41,945 nucleotides of DNA from Marinobacter manganoxydans MnI7-9 (GCF_000235625.1 NZ_AGTR01000004.1:1-41945); one strand, 5' to 3'. Positions 1 to 7,780 are shown, counted from the stretch's first letter. Notes: generated by a model from the letters alone, not told the origin. Translations and numbers: made by a program.

Positions 1-348
1 TCCCAACTTCAGCGCGTCATTGTCCGGCAGCGCCAATATCAGCAAGGCAGTGATCGCCGGCATGACCAGAAAATTTCCGGTGAGCAAGGCACCCATGAAC
101 CGACGGTCCCGGAACATATCAGACAGGTGGGTCAACGGTGTTTGAGTAAATGTGGCGTAGAGCAGAACTCCGAGCAACCCCCAGATTAAGTAATCCGGCA
201 CACTGTCACCGAGGGACGATGTCCAATCCACAGACAGTCCGAAAACAACAGCGATGAGGTAGGCCCAGACCTGGTGGCGTTCAATTACGTCTCGCATGGC
301 GTGCTCGTAACCGAGTGGAATGTCGGCCATTCGCAGCATATCTGCCAC
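1..348 (-). CDS. Arsenite efflux permease, ACR3/bile acid:sodium symporter type (partial)
   Basis: The minus strand is open from the left edge to about 348 and encodes the N-terminal ~115 residues of a membrane transporter; the rest lies outside the window. The reading frame contains ERHQVWAYL, followed by hydrophobic segments and LLYATFTQTPLTHL, then FRDRRFMGALLTGNF. These phrases are typical of 'arsenic resistance protein' members of the ACR3/bile acid:Na+ symporter superfamily, which export arsenite across the inner membrane. The start is not certain: GTG at 348 follows an AAAGGG ribosome-binding site, and ATG at 339 or 330 are alternatives. An in-frame stop lies at 363-361. It runs in the same direction as the downstream-annotated CDF and lspA genes, so it may be the last gene of that metal resistance transcript. 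Family assignment is by memory of family sequence, not by search. Confidence 0.8.
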   Translation of the reverse strand, partial: MADMLRMADIPLGYEHAMRDVIERHQVWAYLIAVVFGLSVDWTSSLGDSVPDYLIWGLLGVLLYATFTQTPLTHLSDMFRDRRFMGALLTGNFLVMPAITALLILALPDNDALKLG

Positions 349-372
349 ACGGTACCCTTTTCAGCAGCCCTG

Positions 373-1281
373 CTAGCCATGGCCATAAGTATGGGCATCT
401 TTGTGACTGTGATCAGGATGTTCAAACTCCAATGTTGAATGAGTGATGCCGAACTCGTTTTCCAAAGTTCGTTTTATCCCACCCTTGACTTTTTCAAGTT
501 CATTCCAGGCACTTATTTCGACCACCACATGGGCGTCGAGGGAGGCATCATGCTCACCCATCTGCCAGAAATGTACGTGGTGAAGGTCTAAAACGCCTTC
601 TACGTTTGATAAAGCCTCGATGACAGAATCTGTGTCGATATCCAATGGACTACCCAGCATGAGTGTCCGGATGGTTCCGCCGATTTCCGTTAGACCCAGG
701 TAGAGAATATAGCTTGCGATACCAATTGTGATCGCGGGATCAACCCAACGCATGTCGTACAGGAGAATCAGGGCGCCGCCTACAACGACTGCAATTGACG
801 CAAACGCATCAGACAAGTTGTGTAGAAACAGCGCACGGATGTTGACGCTGTCCTTTTGCATGGAGTAAGTAAGCAGCGCGGTCAAACCATCCACTACCAA
901 TGCGATAATGCCAAGCCAAACTACCCACCACCCCTTGATTTCCGGGGGATCTATGAATCGCATGCCACCTTCGTAGATCAAATATGCCCCGATCATTATC
1001 AAAGTGGTGTAATTTATGAGTGCCGCAACAACCTCAATTCTCCCGTAGCCAAAGGTCATCTTCGAGTCGGCCGGGCGGCGTGCAATCTTCCGCGCCGCAA
1101 ATGCGATAAATAGTGACGCCATATCCGAAAAGTTGTGTATAGCGTCGGCTATCAGCGCCAAGCTGCCAGCGAAGATCCCTCCAGCGATCTGAGCCAAGGT
1201 TAGGATACCGTTCGCCCAGATAGCTACTGCAACTCTCTTATCCTTAGTATCCGGTGACATGTGAGCATGCTCGTGGCCCAT
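373..1281 (-). CDS. CDF family divalent cation exporter (Zn/Co/Cd type)
   Basis: A 302-residue cation diffusion facilitator with the usual six membrane segments and a cytoplasmic C-terminal domain. The two metal-site motifs of helices 2 and 5 are intact: HNFSD at residues 49-53 and HNLSD at 154-158, both HxxxD, the pattern common in zinc-exporting members such as CzcD/ZitB. The ends are histidine-rich (MGHEHAH at the start, HPDHSHKDAHTYGHG at the end), and the C-terminal half carries the βαβ domain with a conserved HHVHFWQMGEHDASLDAHV stretch. It should exchange cytoplasmic Zn2+ (or Co2+/Cd2+) for protons across the inner membrane. A ribosome-binding site (AGGAG) lies just before ATG 1281. 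It follows lspA after a gap that holds a perfect 20-bp hairpin, so it may be cotranscribed with attenuation or have its own start. Substrate is inferred. Confidence 0.93.
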   Translation of the reverse strand: MGHEHAHMSPDTKDKRVAVAIWANGILTLAQIAGGIFAGSLALIADAIHNFSDMASLFIAFAARKIARRPADSKMTFGYGRIEVVAALINYTTLIMIGAYLIYEGGMRFIDPPEIKGWWVVWLGIIALVVDGLTALLTYSMQKDSVNIRALFLHNLSDAFASIAVVVGGALILLYDMRWVDPAITIGIASYILYLGLTEIGGTIRTLMLGSPLDIDTDSVIEALSNVEGVLDLHHVHFWQMGEHDASLDAHVVVEISAWNELEKVKGGIKRTLENEFGITHSTLEFEHPDHSHKDAHTYGHG

Positions 1282-1318
1282 TGTTTTCTCCTTGGTCGTT
1301 GCTGTTCAATTAAACGTA

Positions 1319-1368
1319 GTCGCAACACTCGCTAAGCCTGGCTCAGAGGGCTTAGCGAGTGTTGCGAC
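1319..1368. repeat. Perfect 20-bp inverted repeat (hairpin) between lspA and CDF gene
   Basis: Arms at 1319-1338 and 1349-1368 are exact reverse complements (left arm begins GTCGCAACACTC, right arm ends GTGTTGCGAC) around a 10-base centre at 1339-1348. It lies just after the lspA stop on the minus strand and before the CDF gene. No T-run follows on either strand, so it is not a classical rho-independent terminator. It could act as a terminator/attenuator, an mRNA-stabilising structure or a mark of past recombination. The arms do not match the integron attC core as far as can be judged by eye. Confidence 0.85.
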
Positions 1369-1378
1369 CGCGCGAAAA

Positions 1379-1894
1379 CTAGCCATTCTGGCGATTTTCC
1401 ATGTTATTCCCGGCACCTTTCTCGGCTGTGAAGCTCGTGACCAAAATCATGGCCACGCCCAGGACGATGAACACGTCGGCAAGGTTGAACGCCGGCCAAT
1501 GCCAAGATTGCCAATGGAAATCCAGGTAATCGACAACATAGCCTCGGAAAACTCGGTCGATGACATTTCCAAATGCACCGCCAAGTACCATCGAATAGGC
1601 TAGTGCTTCGGTTCGCTTATGGCTGTCCCGAATCAATTTGACCAGAACAGCCGAGACGACAATGGCTATCGCAATAAAAAAATATCGCTGCCAGCCACCG
1701 CCATCGGCAAAGAGACTGAAGGCAGCGCCTTTATTCCATACGTGCACCCAATTAAAGAAAGGGGTGATCTCAACCGATTGTCCGTAAGCCATGGATTGCT
1801 GGACGAGCCATTTAATAAGTTGGTCGGCCAGAGCTATAAGTGCCGAAAAGCCGAGAAAAGTGAGCGTAAAAAAGCGAGAACGGTCTTCAGACAT
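1379..1894 (-). CDS. lspA: Lipoprotein signal peptidase (signal peptidase II)
   Basis: A 171-residue inner-membrane aspartic peptidase that cleaves lipoprotein signal peptides after lipid attachment. The family blocks are all visible: D24-Q with K28, WNKGAAF at residues 53-59, GNVIDR at 109-114, VVDYLDFH at 120-127 with catalytic D122, and FNLADV at 136-141 with catalytic D140. Length is normal for the family. The start ATG at 1894 lies only four bases after the stop of the upstream transporter gene, so the two are almost certainly translationally coupled. Extra lspA copies next to CDF transporters are a known habit of mobile metal resistance loci (for example the pbr-type lead/zinc operons); the housekeeping lspA normally sits beside ileS, which is absent here. 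Its job in metal resistance is not obvious from the sequence. Confidence 0.95.
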   Translation of the reverse strand: MSEDRSRFFTLTFLGFSALIALADQLIKWLVQQSMAYGQSVEITPFFNWVHVWNKGAAFSLFADGGGWQRYFFIAIAIVVSAVLVKLIRDSHKRTEALAYSMVLGGAFGNVIDRVFRGYVVDYLDFHWQSWHWPAFNLADVFIVLGVAMILVTSFTAEKGAGNNMENRQNG

Positions 1895-1898
1895 CGAA

Positions 1899-2795
1899 TT
1901 ATCCTTTTAGCGCAAGGATGCGCTTGGCACCAATGAGTACAATGCCTCCCACAATACCGCCAATAACCAGATCCGGGTAGTTGGAGCCGGTCCAGGCAAC
2001 AAGAAGGGCTGCAAGGATAACTCCCAGATTGATAACCACATCATTGGCCGAAAATATCCAGCTGGCTTTCATGTGAGCACCGCCGTCACGGTGTTTGGCG
2101 ATCAGGAGCAGGCAACTGATGTTGGCAATAAGGGCCACAGATGCGACGGCCATCATCATTGACGACTGGGGATCACTGCCAAACAGAAAGCGCCTGCCAA
2201 CTTCAACCAGTACCCCAGCGGCAAGGATAAGCTGGAGTATGCCAGCCACATGCGCCGCTCTGACCTGCATTTTGATGCCGTGCCCAACGGCGTAAAGCGC
2301 GAGACCGTAGACGGCGGCATCGGCAAGCATGTCTAGCGAGTCTGCAATCAGGCCAGCGGACTGGGCGATCAGGCCCATCGTCATCTCGACCAGAAACATC
2401 AGTGCGTTGATTGCCAGCAGTATCCATAAAGTGCCGGACTCTTCGCTTTCGTTGGCCTTAGAAGATTCAGCCGCTCTGACGGATTCAGCGCTGGCGTCTT
2501 CTGTCCTCTGCAAGGAAGCGCCCAGGCCCAGGTTTTCCAGTTTGCTGGTAATAGGACCGGTTTCTCCATGGTGGATAATTTCCAACGTACGACCCGATAA
2601 ATCGAATGACAGCGACTGAATGTTTTCAACGCCAGTCAGTGCCATTCGAATCATTCGCTCTTCCGAGGGACAATCCATTTTTGGTATTCTGTAGGTGCTT
2701 AGCTGGCTACCTGTTTCGGCGGTGGCGCGTCCCTGAAACTTGTCATCTACGACAGAGTCTTCACTGCCACACTGCCCATTGCAGGGTTTGCTCAT
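1899..2795 (-). CDS. CDF-like cation transporter with N-terminal HMA-type domain
   Basis: A 298-residue protein in two parts. The first ~120 residues carry a Cys-containing leader (CNGQCG at 5-10) and an HMA-like ferredoxin fold whose metal loop reads MDCPSEE at 40-46, replacing the usual MxCxxC with MxCxxE. Residues ~121-298 form about six membrane segments related to the CDF family, with DSLDMLAD at 152-159 supplying a DxxxD metal motif and SANDVVIN at 249-256 the partner motif. It lacks the cytoplasmic C-terminal domain of classical CDF proteins. Such HMA-CDF proteins occur beside lspA in lead/zinc/cadmium resistance operons. Its transcript starts at a MerR-type promoter at 2829-2859, and lspA follows at once. 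Likely role: inner-membrane efflux of a soft divalent cation such as Pb2+, Zn2+ or Cd2+ (inference). Confidence 0.85.
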   Translation of the reverse strand: MSKPCNGQCGSEDSVVDDKFQGRATAETGSQLSTYRIPKMDCPSEERMIRMALTGVENIQSLSFDLSGRTLEIIHHGETGPITSKLENLGLGASLQRTEDASAESVRAAESSKANESEESGTLWILLAINALMFLVEMTMGLIAQSAGLIADSLDMLADAAVYGLALYAVGHGIKMQVRAAHVAGILQLILAAGVLVEVGRRFLFGSDPQSSMMMAVASVALIANISCLLLIAKHRDGGAHMKASWIFSANDVVINLGVILAALLVAWTGSNYPDLVIGGIVGGIVLIGAKRILALKG

Positions 2796-2828
2796 TTTCT
2801 CGGCTCCGGTTCTCGTGCAAATGATGTC

Positions 2829-2859
2829 ATTTAAAACCCTGTAGCTACTACAGGGTCAA
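2829..2859 (-). promoter_or_regulatory. MerR-family (PbrR/CadR/ZntR-type) operator-promoter
   Basis: On the minus strand TTGACC (2859-2854) and TTAAAT (2834-2829) form -35 and -10 boxes with a 19-base spacer, the overlong spacing diagnostic of MerR-family activators. The spacer holds a perfect dyad, ACCCTGTAG-CTA-CTACAGGGT (2836-2856), closely resembling PbrR/CadR operators. It points at the HMA-CDF and lspA genes. No merR-like gene exists in this window, so the regulator acts from elsewhere. Confidence 0.9.
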
Positions 2860-2966
2860 TGACTAATCTACTCTAGTAGTCGTCAAAATCGGCGTTTGTC
2901 TGGATAAAGATCTACAATGATAAGTGCGATGGTGTGGGCATCTAATTTTTTTCGGGGGTAAACTTT

Positions 2967-3431
2967 ATGATTTCATTTAAAAGACTTACAGCAACCGCTG
3001 CGTTGTTGGTTTTTCCTGCATTCGTGCTAGCGCATGGTGATCAAGGCTCATGGCAAGGGCATGGTCCTGGCATGATGATGGATCAGGAGCAAATGCAGCA
3101 GATGCACCAGAACTGGTCCCACATGAACCAGCTGATGCAACGCATTCCTGATGAAGCTTCACCGCAAGAACGGCAACAATTGATGCGAGAACACAGAGAG
3201 GCGATGCAAGAGCAAATGGGTTTTATGCATCACGGTATGATGGGCCCCGGCATGATGCGGGGCCAACGGGGCATGATGGGGGGCCAGCATATGATGAATG
3301 GCAGCCAACCAAAAAATGGTGATGGTCCGACTACCGAACAACAAATTCAGATGATGCAGGAGCGCATGGATCAAATGCAGCTGATGATGGAGCAAATGCT
3401 GCAATACCAGCAAAATCTGAAGGTAGAGTGA
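2967..3431 (+). CDS. Met/His/Gln-rich exported protein, probable periplasmic metal binder
   Basis: A 154-residue protein with a Sec signal peptide (residues 1-22, ending VLAHG) and a mature part dominated by Met, Gln and His: runs such as PGMMMDQEQMQQMHQ, MGFMHHGMMGPGMMRG and QMQLMMEQMLQYQQ. Met-rich motifs of this sort bind Cu(I) in copper-resistance proteins, so a periplasmic copper sponge or chaperone is the most likely role. The helical, Gln-rich ends resemble the Spy/CpxP/CnrX-like class of small stress proteins, which is an alternative. It diverges from the MerR-controlled transporter operon; the intergenic region 2796-2966 contains that operator, and a ribosome-binding site (GGGGG) precedes ATG 2967. 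No named family is recognised with certainty. Confidence 0.75.
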   Translation: MISFKRLTATAALLVFPAFVLAHGDQGSWQGHGPGMMMDQEQMQQMHQNWSHMNQLMQRIPDEASPQERQQLMREHREAMQEQMGFMHHGMMGPGMMRGQRGMMGGQHMMNGSQPKNGDGPTTEQQIQMMQERMDQMQLMMEQMLQYQQNLKVE

Positions 3432-4276
3432 TCGAGAAGCCTTCAAATACTTCTGTTTAACAGACGCTTAGTGTCTGGCGAGTTTGATAGGCTGACGTTT
3501 GTGAAAACGGCCCAGTAGCTGGCTTTTAGTCTCTACGATCCGTGACCTTTTACGGCTGAAAGTTGGTGCTCTGGGCGCTACTTCGAATGTTCGCTTTGCG
3601 ACCACAGGATAATTTGTTGTGTCAATTTCCGACCACGCTATAGCGGCATGACCAGTTGGCTGATTCATTGTTTAAACTTGTTTCTGAGTCTTTCTCAATT
3701 AACGACTTCAGGCATATGTCGGTAGATTAGACTCGATATGCAAAGAAGGTCGGTAGAGCCTACCTTGCGAAACAGGTTGATTGTTAATCCTCCTCATCCC
3801 TGGTCGGACAGTCGCCGCCACGCCCAATTCAGGATCCTACGCAGCTTTAAGATATATCTCACACGAATCCTGCATTGACAATGATAGGGTTGGGGCCGAG
3901 TCAGCTGGTCAGGACGACCGGGACTCAACGCCGGCACGGATGCTAGGCAAACGCGACACCTGCCCAGTGGTGTGACGCGCCAAGGAGAGACTTGGCACCA
4001 CCCCCGCTTGTGACAATTCGCACCCTTTGATCGACCCAATCTTGACCTAGTCAATCAGGATTATCAGAATAATGTTCGAATATTCAGTTTTGGGTCAGAG
4101 GTGTTCCATCACTCTCAATGAGCATCGGTTACTGTCCGCATTGCCTTTGGAAAGGTTACGGTATTTGCCTTCTGACATTACTAGTTGGAAATCCACGTGA
4201 ACGGGATTAGCGAGCTGAGGACGGAGTTTCGTCGCCGACACAATATGACTACGCCACCCTTCAAGCGTTTGCGTCA
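3432..4276. other. Gene-poor stretch, no recognisable gene
   Basis: About 845 bases with only short ORFs that overlap on both strands (for example 3468-3668 minus, 3794-4054 minus, 4095-4277 minus). None has a convincing ribosome-binding site, family motif or codon pattern. Nothing resembling an RNA gene, insertion sequence end or CRISPR repeat was seen. It may be decayed accessory DNA between the transporter genes and the copper region. Confidence 0.5.
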
Positions 4277-4576
4277 ATGGAAACCGTCGGCATCGTTACA
4301 GAAGATAATATTGAGCTTTCTCATTGGCTCGGCGTGGCGGACCGCAGGATTCTACGATTAGTTCTAGAGTTAAAGTCGGTTCTATTGGATATCGAAGCTT
4401 GGCGAACGATGATTCTTGAGCCCTACAAACGGCTTGGCCCCGGTGTCTACATGGTAGGGGCTTTCATCGGACATGACAGAATTGTTGGCGTCGTGGAAGG
4501 ACGACAGCCAATGGTCAGGGTTTTTTCGTCTAAACCGGACGCGCTGGGCCGGTCCTTCGGCCAAGACACTGAATAG
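4277..4576 (+). CDS. Hypothetical small protein (doubtful)
   Basis: A 99-residue ORF that I do not recognise. It is mostly hydrophilic with a short aliphatic centre (RILRLVLELKSVLLDIE) and no signal peptide, cysteine pair or catalytic motif. No good ribosome-binding site stands before ATG 4277. It ends three bases before the stop of the convergent minus-strand gene at 4579. It may be a genuine short gene or chance; the antisense frame is also open over part of it. Confidence 0.25.
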   Translation: METVGIVTEDNIELSHWLGVADRRILRLVLELKSVLLDIEAWRTMILEPYKRLGPGVYMVGAFIGHDRIVGVVEGRQPMVRVFSSKPDALGRSFGQDTE

Positions 4577-4578
4577 AT

Positions 4579-5292
4579 CTAATTCCGAAACTCTGACACC
4601 TGGCGCTCTAGGTTCGCGTACATTGCCAGAAGATCATCCTCGTTGAGCGTTCCTCTGGTGGTTGCCTTAGCCTTATGTTTTTCCAGCTGGCTACGTTGTT
4701 CGGCGTAAACATGATGGAGGACGCTGGCTTGATAGTCGCAGCCCTCGTGATTGTTCAGTTGTTTTCGAAGCGATTTGAACTGATCAGGACTGGGAACCTG
4801 TTCGAGCTTTTTAGCTATGTCTTTGGGTCGGATATTGAACACTTCTCCCCAATGTTTTACGGCATGCTCCCAGGCCTGAGATAGAGATGCCCGCTCATCT
4901 ATGTAGAATTTGTTAGCAGTTCCTCGTTTGTTTACGGAGAAATAGCAGGTTTCCTGTGCAGCACTTTTCCCGCTTCCGATGCCAAGCGTGATGCCCTGGA
5001 AGCCAACACCGCGACAGGGGAGGGTTGAGGGATGGTCTTTTCCAATGAAATCCAGATATTGAAGTGCTGCGGAGCGGGCCATGTAACGGGCCTCATAGTA
5101 CTTGGCCCTGGTCTCTTGATACTGGTACCAGAGTTCTTGAGTAATTCTGTTGTTCGGCCTCTTAAGAGAGAAATACTTCTGATAGCGTTTGCCTCGGATG
5201 GTGGCAACAACTCGCCAACCGTGGAAGCCAGAGGTCAGCTCCCCTTTTTCATAAAAGCTAATAGCCATGGATAGTCGATCTTTCCCGTCCAA
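4579..5292 (-). CDS. Hypothetical protein with possible AP2/integrase-N-like DNA-binding domains
   Basis: A 237-residue soluble protein of unknown function. Near the N-terminus GFHGWRVVATIRGKRYQKYF (residues 23-42) looks like the three β-strands of an AP2/arm-type DNA-binding fold, as seen at the start of some integrases and homing-type proteins. A second segment around ITLGIG...YFSVNKRG...AWEHAVKHWGE in the middle has a similar strand-strand-helix pattern. The C-terminal third is charged and predicted helical. No membrane segment or signal peptide is seen. Start could be ATG 5292 or ATG 5268 (MAISFYEKGEL). It has no operon partner and sits in a gene-poor island, which fits an orphan accessory gene. 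The AP2 suggestion is pattern-based and weak. Confidence 0.6.
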   Translation of the reverse strand: MDGKDRLSMAISFYEKGELTSGFHGWRVVATIRGKRYQKYFSLKRPNNRITQELWYQYQETRAKYYEARYMARSAALQYLDFIGKDHPSTLPCRGVGFQGITLGIGSGKSAAQETCYFSVNKRGTANKFYIDERASLSQAWEHAVKHWGEVFNIRPKDIAKKLEQVPSPDQFKSLRKQLNNHEGCDYQASVLHHVYAEQRSQLEKHKAKATTRGTLNEDDLLAMYANLERQVSEFRN

Positions 5293-5600
5293 ATCACGTT
5301 AAAGATAGTACGCAGCCAAGCAGGCGTCGCCTGCTCTACTCTGAGGCCTACGTCAGCTTGCTGCAATCGAAAATGGTCAATAAACTTCTCAGTCTCTTTG
5401 GGCTGCAAACTGGAAACACCGACCTTCGGTCAATCGTTGTCGCTTCCTAGGAGTGAAGCATCGTCCAGCTGAATGGTTGCCACCGTCAGGTCAGTGCGGT
5501 TATGTGGCAAATCGTACTTGTTTGACTGCGTTGGTTCTTGCTAAGGGTAGAGTTATCAGAGTTTTCAGACGCGACAACCCGCTCTTTAACTTCCGTGAAT
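5293..5600. other. Intergenic region without a gene
   Basis: About 308 bases between the orphan ORF and the sensor kinase, with no open frame of interest. It includes a short palindrome (AGCAGGCG at 5319-5326, CGCCTGCT at 5328-5335). The base before the kinase stop shows no strong terminator. Nothing else could be supported. Confidence 0.5.
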
Positions 5601-6929
5601 TCAAAATTCAATCGTGACCTTTAATCCACCTCGTGGGCGATTGGAAAAGACAATCTTTGCGCCATACCGGCTAACAATGTCTTGAACGATTGCAAGGCCG
5701 AGCCCGTGGCCCGGAGTCTGTTCGTCCAGCCTTAATCCTCGTTGACCAAGCTTGCTCAATTCAGCTTCCTCAACGCCGGGACCATCGTCTGTCACGACAA
5801 TTCGTTTTGAGGGGCCGCATTGTTCCAATATTAGCTCCACCTCTCTATGTGACCACTTCCCCGCATTGTCCAGCACGATCCCCAGTATTTCAGATAGGTC
5901 GTATTCTACAATTGGCCAACGGCTATTCTCTGGGAGAGAACTTGATAACTCAAATGATTTTGCCGGGTATAGTCTTCCCATCATCCACAGAAGGTCCCGT
6001 GCTTTTTCTACTGGATAGCAGCTTTTTCCTACCTGCGGCCCAGCAAACCGGCTGCGGCGCATTTCAGCTTCAAGTTGTTTGTCAATATCCCCGAGACGCG
6101 CAGCTATTTGCTGCCTTAACTCGCTATCTAGCGGCGTAGAAGTGTCGCTGAGAATTTGTTGGACAGACGCAATCGGAGTTTTAACGCTGTGGGATAGGTT
6201 TGCCAGCGCATTCCTCGAGCGCTCCAATCGTTGATCAAGTGAGTCAAGCAGCTGGTTCAACTGTTCGACGAGAGGGTGGAACTCCTCGGGGACAGTCATA
6301 TCTATACGCGAGACGCTCCCATCCTGGAGTCTTTTCAGTGACGCCTTGAGTCGTGTGACAGAATGCATGGACAAATTGACGCCGAGCCAGATTGCACAAA
6401 CCATTAGCGAGATAAGTAAAAGAGATGCGATTGCCGTCCATGCATGTAGCTCTGCCTGGCTATTCTTCAATGCGCCGAGGTCTTCTGCAACGATAACAAC
6501 AAACGGTTTTTCGTTTGCGATGAAGGAACTCCGATATGCCAATATGTCCGTTGGGGCCCCTGCTATTTCAGAATTTTCGACCCGAATCGTGCCCTCTTTT
6601 TCCGATTTGATGAGCGGCGATAGTAGCGGTTTCCATGATTCTGGCGAAATGATGGTCCTGGAATCGGAGTGTTGAACAAAAGCATGGTGGAATACGCGCT
6701 GAAAGTAATCGCCCGTCTTGAGTCCGTCGAAGGCTCCGTCACTGTCCCGAATCTGATGCTCTAAAAACGAAACCTCCTCTTTCAGCCTGTCCGTGACAAA
6801 TTCACGGGACATTCTTTCGAGCAGAGCACCATGTGCAAACCAGGCTATTGCCATCAAGGCAACACCTGCGGGCAGCAGTATTACAAGCAGGGTGCCTTTT
6901 ACAGAGGCAGGTTTCTTAAACGTTGTCAT
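5601..6929 (-). CDS. Sensor histidine kinase, PhoQ-like
   Basis: A 442-residue inner-membrane sensor that should autophosphorylate and pass phosphate to the regulator encoded just upstream. Two membrane segments (near residues 13-32 and 165-185) enclose a periplasmic domain of about 130 residues that contains an HH...H cluster (FHHAFVQH), a possible metal-sensing patch. A HAMP-like linker leads to the H-box LSHSVKTP with phospho-acceptor H247, an N-box LDNAGKWS around residue 355, DDGPG at 381-385 and GHGLGLA at 407-413. The H-box and N-box wording is that of the PhoQ group, not of classical CusS/CopS kinases. I prefer ATG 6929, which overlaps the regulator stop by 14 bases; ATG 6950 would overlap by 35. 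Its place facing a copper operon suggests copper or envelope stress as the signal (inference). Confidence 0.9.
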   Translation of the reverse strand: MTTFKKPASVKGTLLVILLPAGVALMAIAWFAHGALLERMSREFVTDRLKEEVSFLEHQIRDSDGAFDGLKTGDYFQRVFHHAFVQHSDSRTIISPESWKPLLSPLIKSEKEGTIRVENSEIAGAPTDILAYRSSFIANEKPFVVIVAEDLGALKNSQAELHAWTAIASLLLISLMVCAIWLGVNLSMHSVTRLKASLKRLQDGSVSRIDMTVPEEFHPLVEQLNQLLDSLDQRLERSRNALANLSHSVKTPIASVQQILSDTSTPLDSELRQQIAARLGDIDKQLEAEMRRSRFAGPQVGKSCYPVEKARDLLWMMGRLYPAKSFELSSSLPENSRWPIVEYDLSEILGIVLDNAGKWSHREVELILEQCGPSKRIVVTDDGPGVEEAELSKLGQRGLRLDEQTPGHGLGLAIVQDIVSRYGAKIVFSNRPRGGLKVTIEF

Positions 6930-7581
6930 TGAACATATAGCCTTGGCCACGTCGGGTTGAGATTGTGGAATTTCCCACCAGTTTTCGCAGCCTCCGAATA
7001 TATGCCTCGATAACGTTCGCGCTTGGGCTATCTTCGAGACTGTAAAGCTGCTCTAGCAGTTGGTCTTTTGAAAAGACATGGCCCGGCTTACTCATCAGGC
7101 AGCGCAGAAGACGAAACTCTGTGCCGGTAAGTGGATGTTCAGTTCCATCGTCCACCGACAAGCATTGACGATTTTCATCCAGCACAAAGCGGCCTGCCTT
7201 AACCAATGAATGTGTTCTCCCTTCGCTCCTGCGAACAATAGCATTCAGCCGTGCAATTAACTCTTCGGTCTGGAAAGGTTTTGCGAGGTAGTCGTCTGCC
7301 CCTGCCTTTAGTCCAGCCACTTTATCATGCCAGTCATCTCGCGCTGTCAGGATTAGTACGGGAAAGGCAATGTTCTTTGCGCGCCACTTTTTTAGAACAT
7401 CTAAACCGTTGCCGTCGGGCAGCCCCAGATCCAAGATGCTGACCCGATAATCTTCCTGTTCACCCAGAGTCATTGCTTCTTTTGCCGTATACGCAGGGTC
7501 CACGCTGAACCCCGATTTTTCAAGTTGATGCAAGAGGCTGTTTGAGAGCATCTGATCGTCTTCAACCAGTAGTAAGCGCAT
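6916..7581 (-). CDS. OmpR/PhoB-family response regulator
   Basis: A 221-residue two-domain regulator. The receiver domain has the acidic pair D8/D9, phospho-acceptor D51 in ILDLGLPDG, the switch T79 in LTARD and K101 in AKPF. The C-terminal half is a winged-helix effector domain with TGTEFRLLRCL and VIEAYIRRLRKL, the recognition-helix region of PhoP/QseB/PmrA-type regulators. It overlaps the downstream kinase gene and should be its partner. Divergently placed cupredoxin-copA-copB genes lie 200 bases away, and that gap holds an 11-bp-spaced TTCAG direct repeat of the sort such regulators bind. It likely controls the copper operon and perhaps other operons in the window that carry the same repeat (inference). 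A ribosome-binding site (AGGAAAAAA) precedes ATG 7581. Confidence 0.93.
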   Translation of the reverse strand: MRLLLVEDDQMLSNSLLHQLEKSGFSVDPAYTAKEAMTLGEQEDYRVSILDLGLPDGNGLDVLKKWRAKNIAFPVLILTARDDWHDKVAGLKAGADDYLAKPFQTEELIARLNAIVRRSEGRTHSLVKAGRFVLDENRQCLSVDDGTEHPLTGTEFRLLRCLMSKPGHVFSKDQLLEQLYSLEDSPSANVIEAYIRRLRKLVGNSTISTRRGQGYMFNDNV

Positions 7582-7665
7582 TTTTTTCCTTTTTGCTGAG
7601 CGGCGACTGTGAATTCAACGTAATGTCTTTAGTAGTCCTGAATTCAGCCTAAATAAATTTTTTGA

Positions 7666-7684
7666 ATTTTCAGTAAGAATTCAG
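7666..7684 (+). promoter_or_regulatory. Putative OmpR-family operator, copy A
   Basis: ATTTTCAGTAAGAATTCAG contains two TTCAG half-sites starting 11 bases apart (7669 and 7680), the helical-turn spacing of OmpR/PhoB-family binding sites. A further lone TTCAG is at 7643. The same 16 fixed positions recur, with one change, upstream of two other operons in this window. It lies in the divergent promoter region of the two-component system and the copper genes. Confidence 0.6.
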
Positions 7685-7713
7685 ATTGGTAAGCGATCTT
7701 ATGTAACGATTCT

Positions 7714-7732
7714 GGACATTGATCAAGTGTCC
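7714..7732. promoter_or_regulatory. Near-perfect 19-bp palindrome before cupredoxin gene
   Basis: GGACATTGATCAAGTGTCC is a near-perfect inverted repeat centred 58 bases before ATG 7781. Its centre TTGATCAA overlaps a possible -35 box. It resembles half of an FNR site but lacks the N4 spacer. It may be a second operator for the copper operon or part of the core promoter. Confidence 0.35.
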
Positions 7733-7780
7733 TGAAAATACAATTAATTGTTGCTGAACGATTTCACAGGAGAAGATGGT

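Noticed and set aside
3468-3668. Short minus-strand ORF as a transposase remnant
   Set aside because: No DDE residues, inverted repeats or insertion sequence end could be identified; the similarity was too vague to report.
5319-5335. AGCAGGCG-T-CGCCTGCT palindrome as terminator or REP element
   Set aside because: No T-run, no second copy in the window, and the centre is too short for a stable loop without opening the stem.
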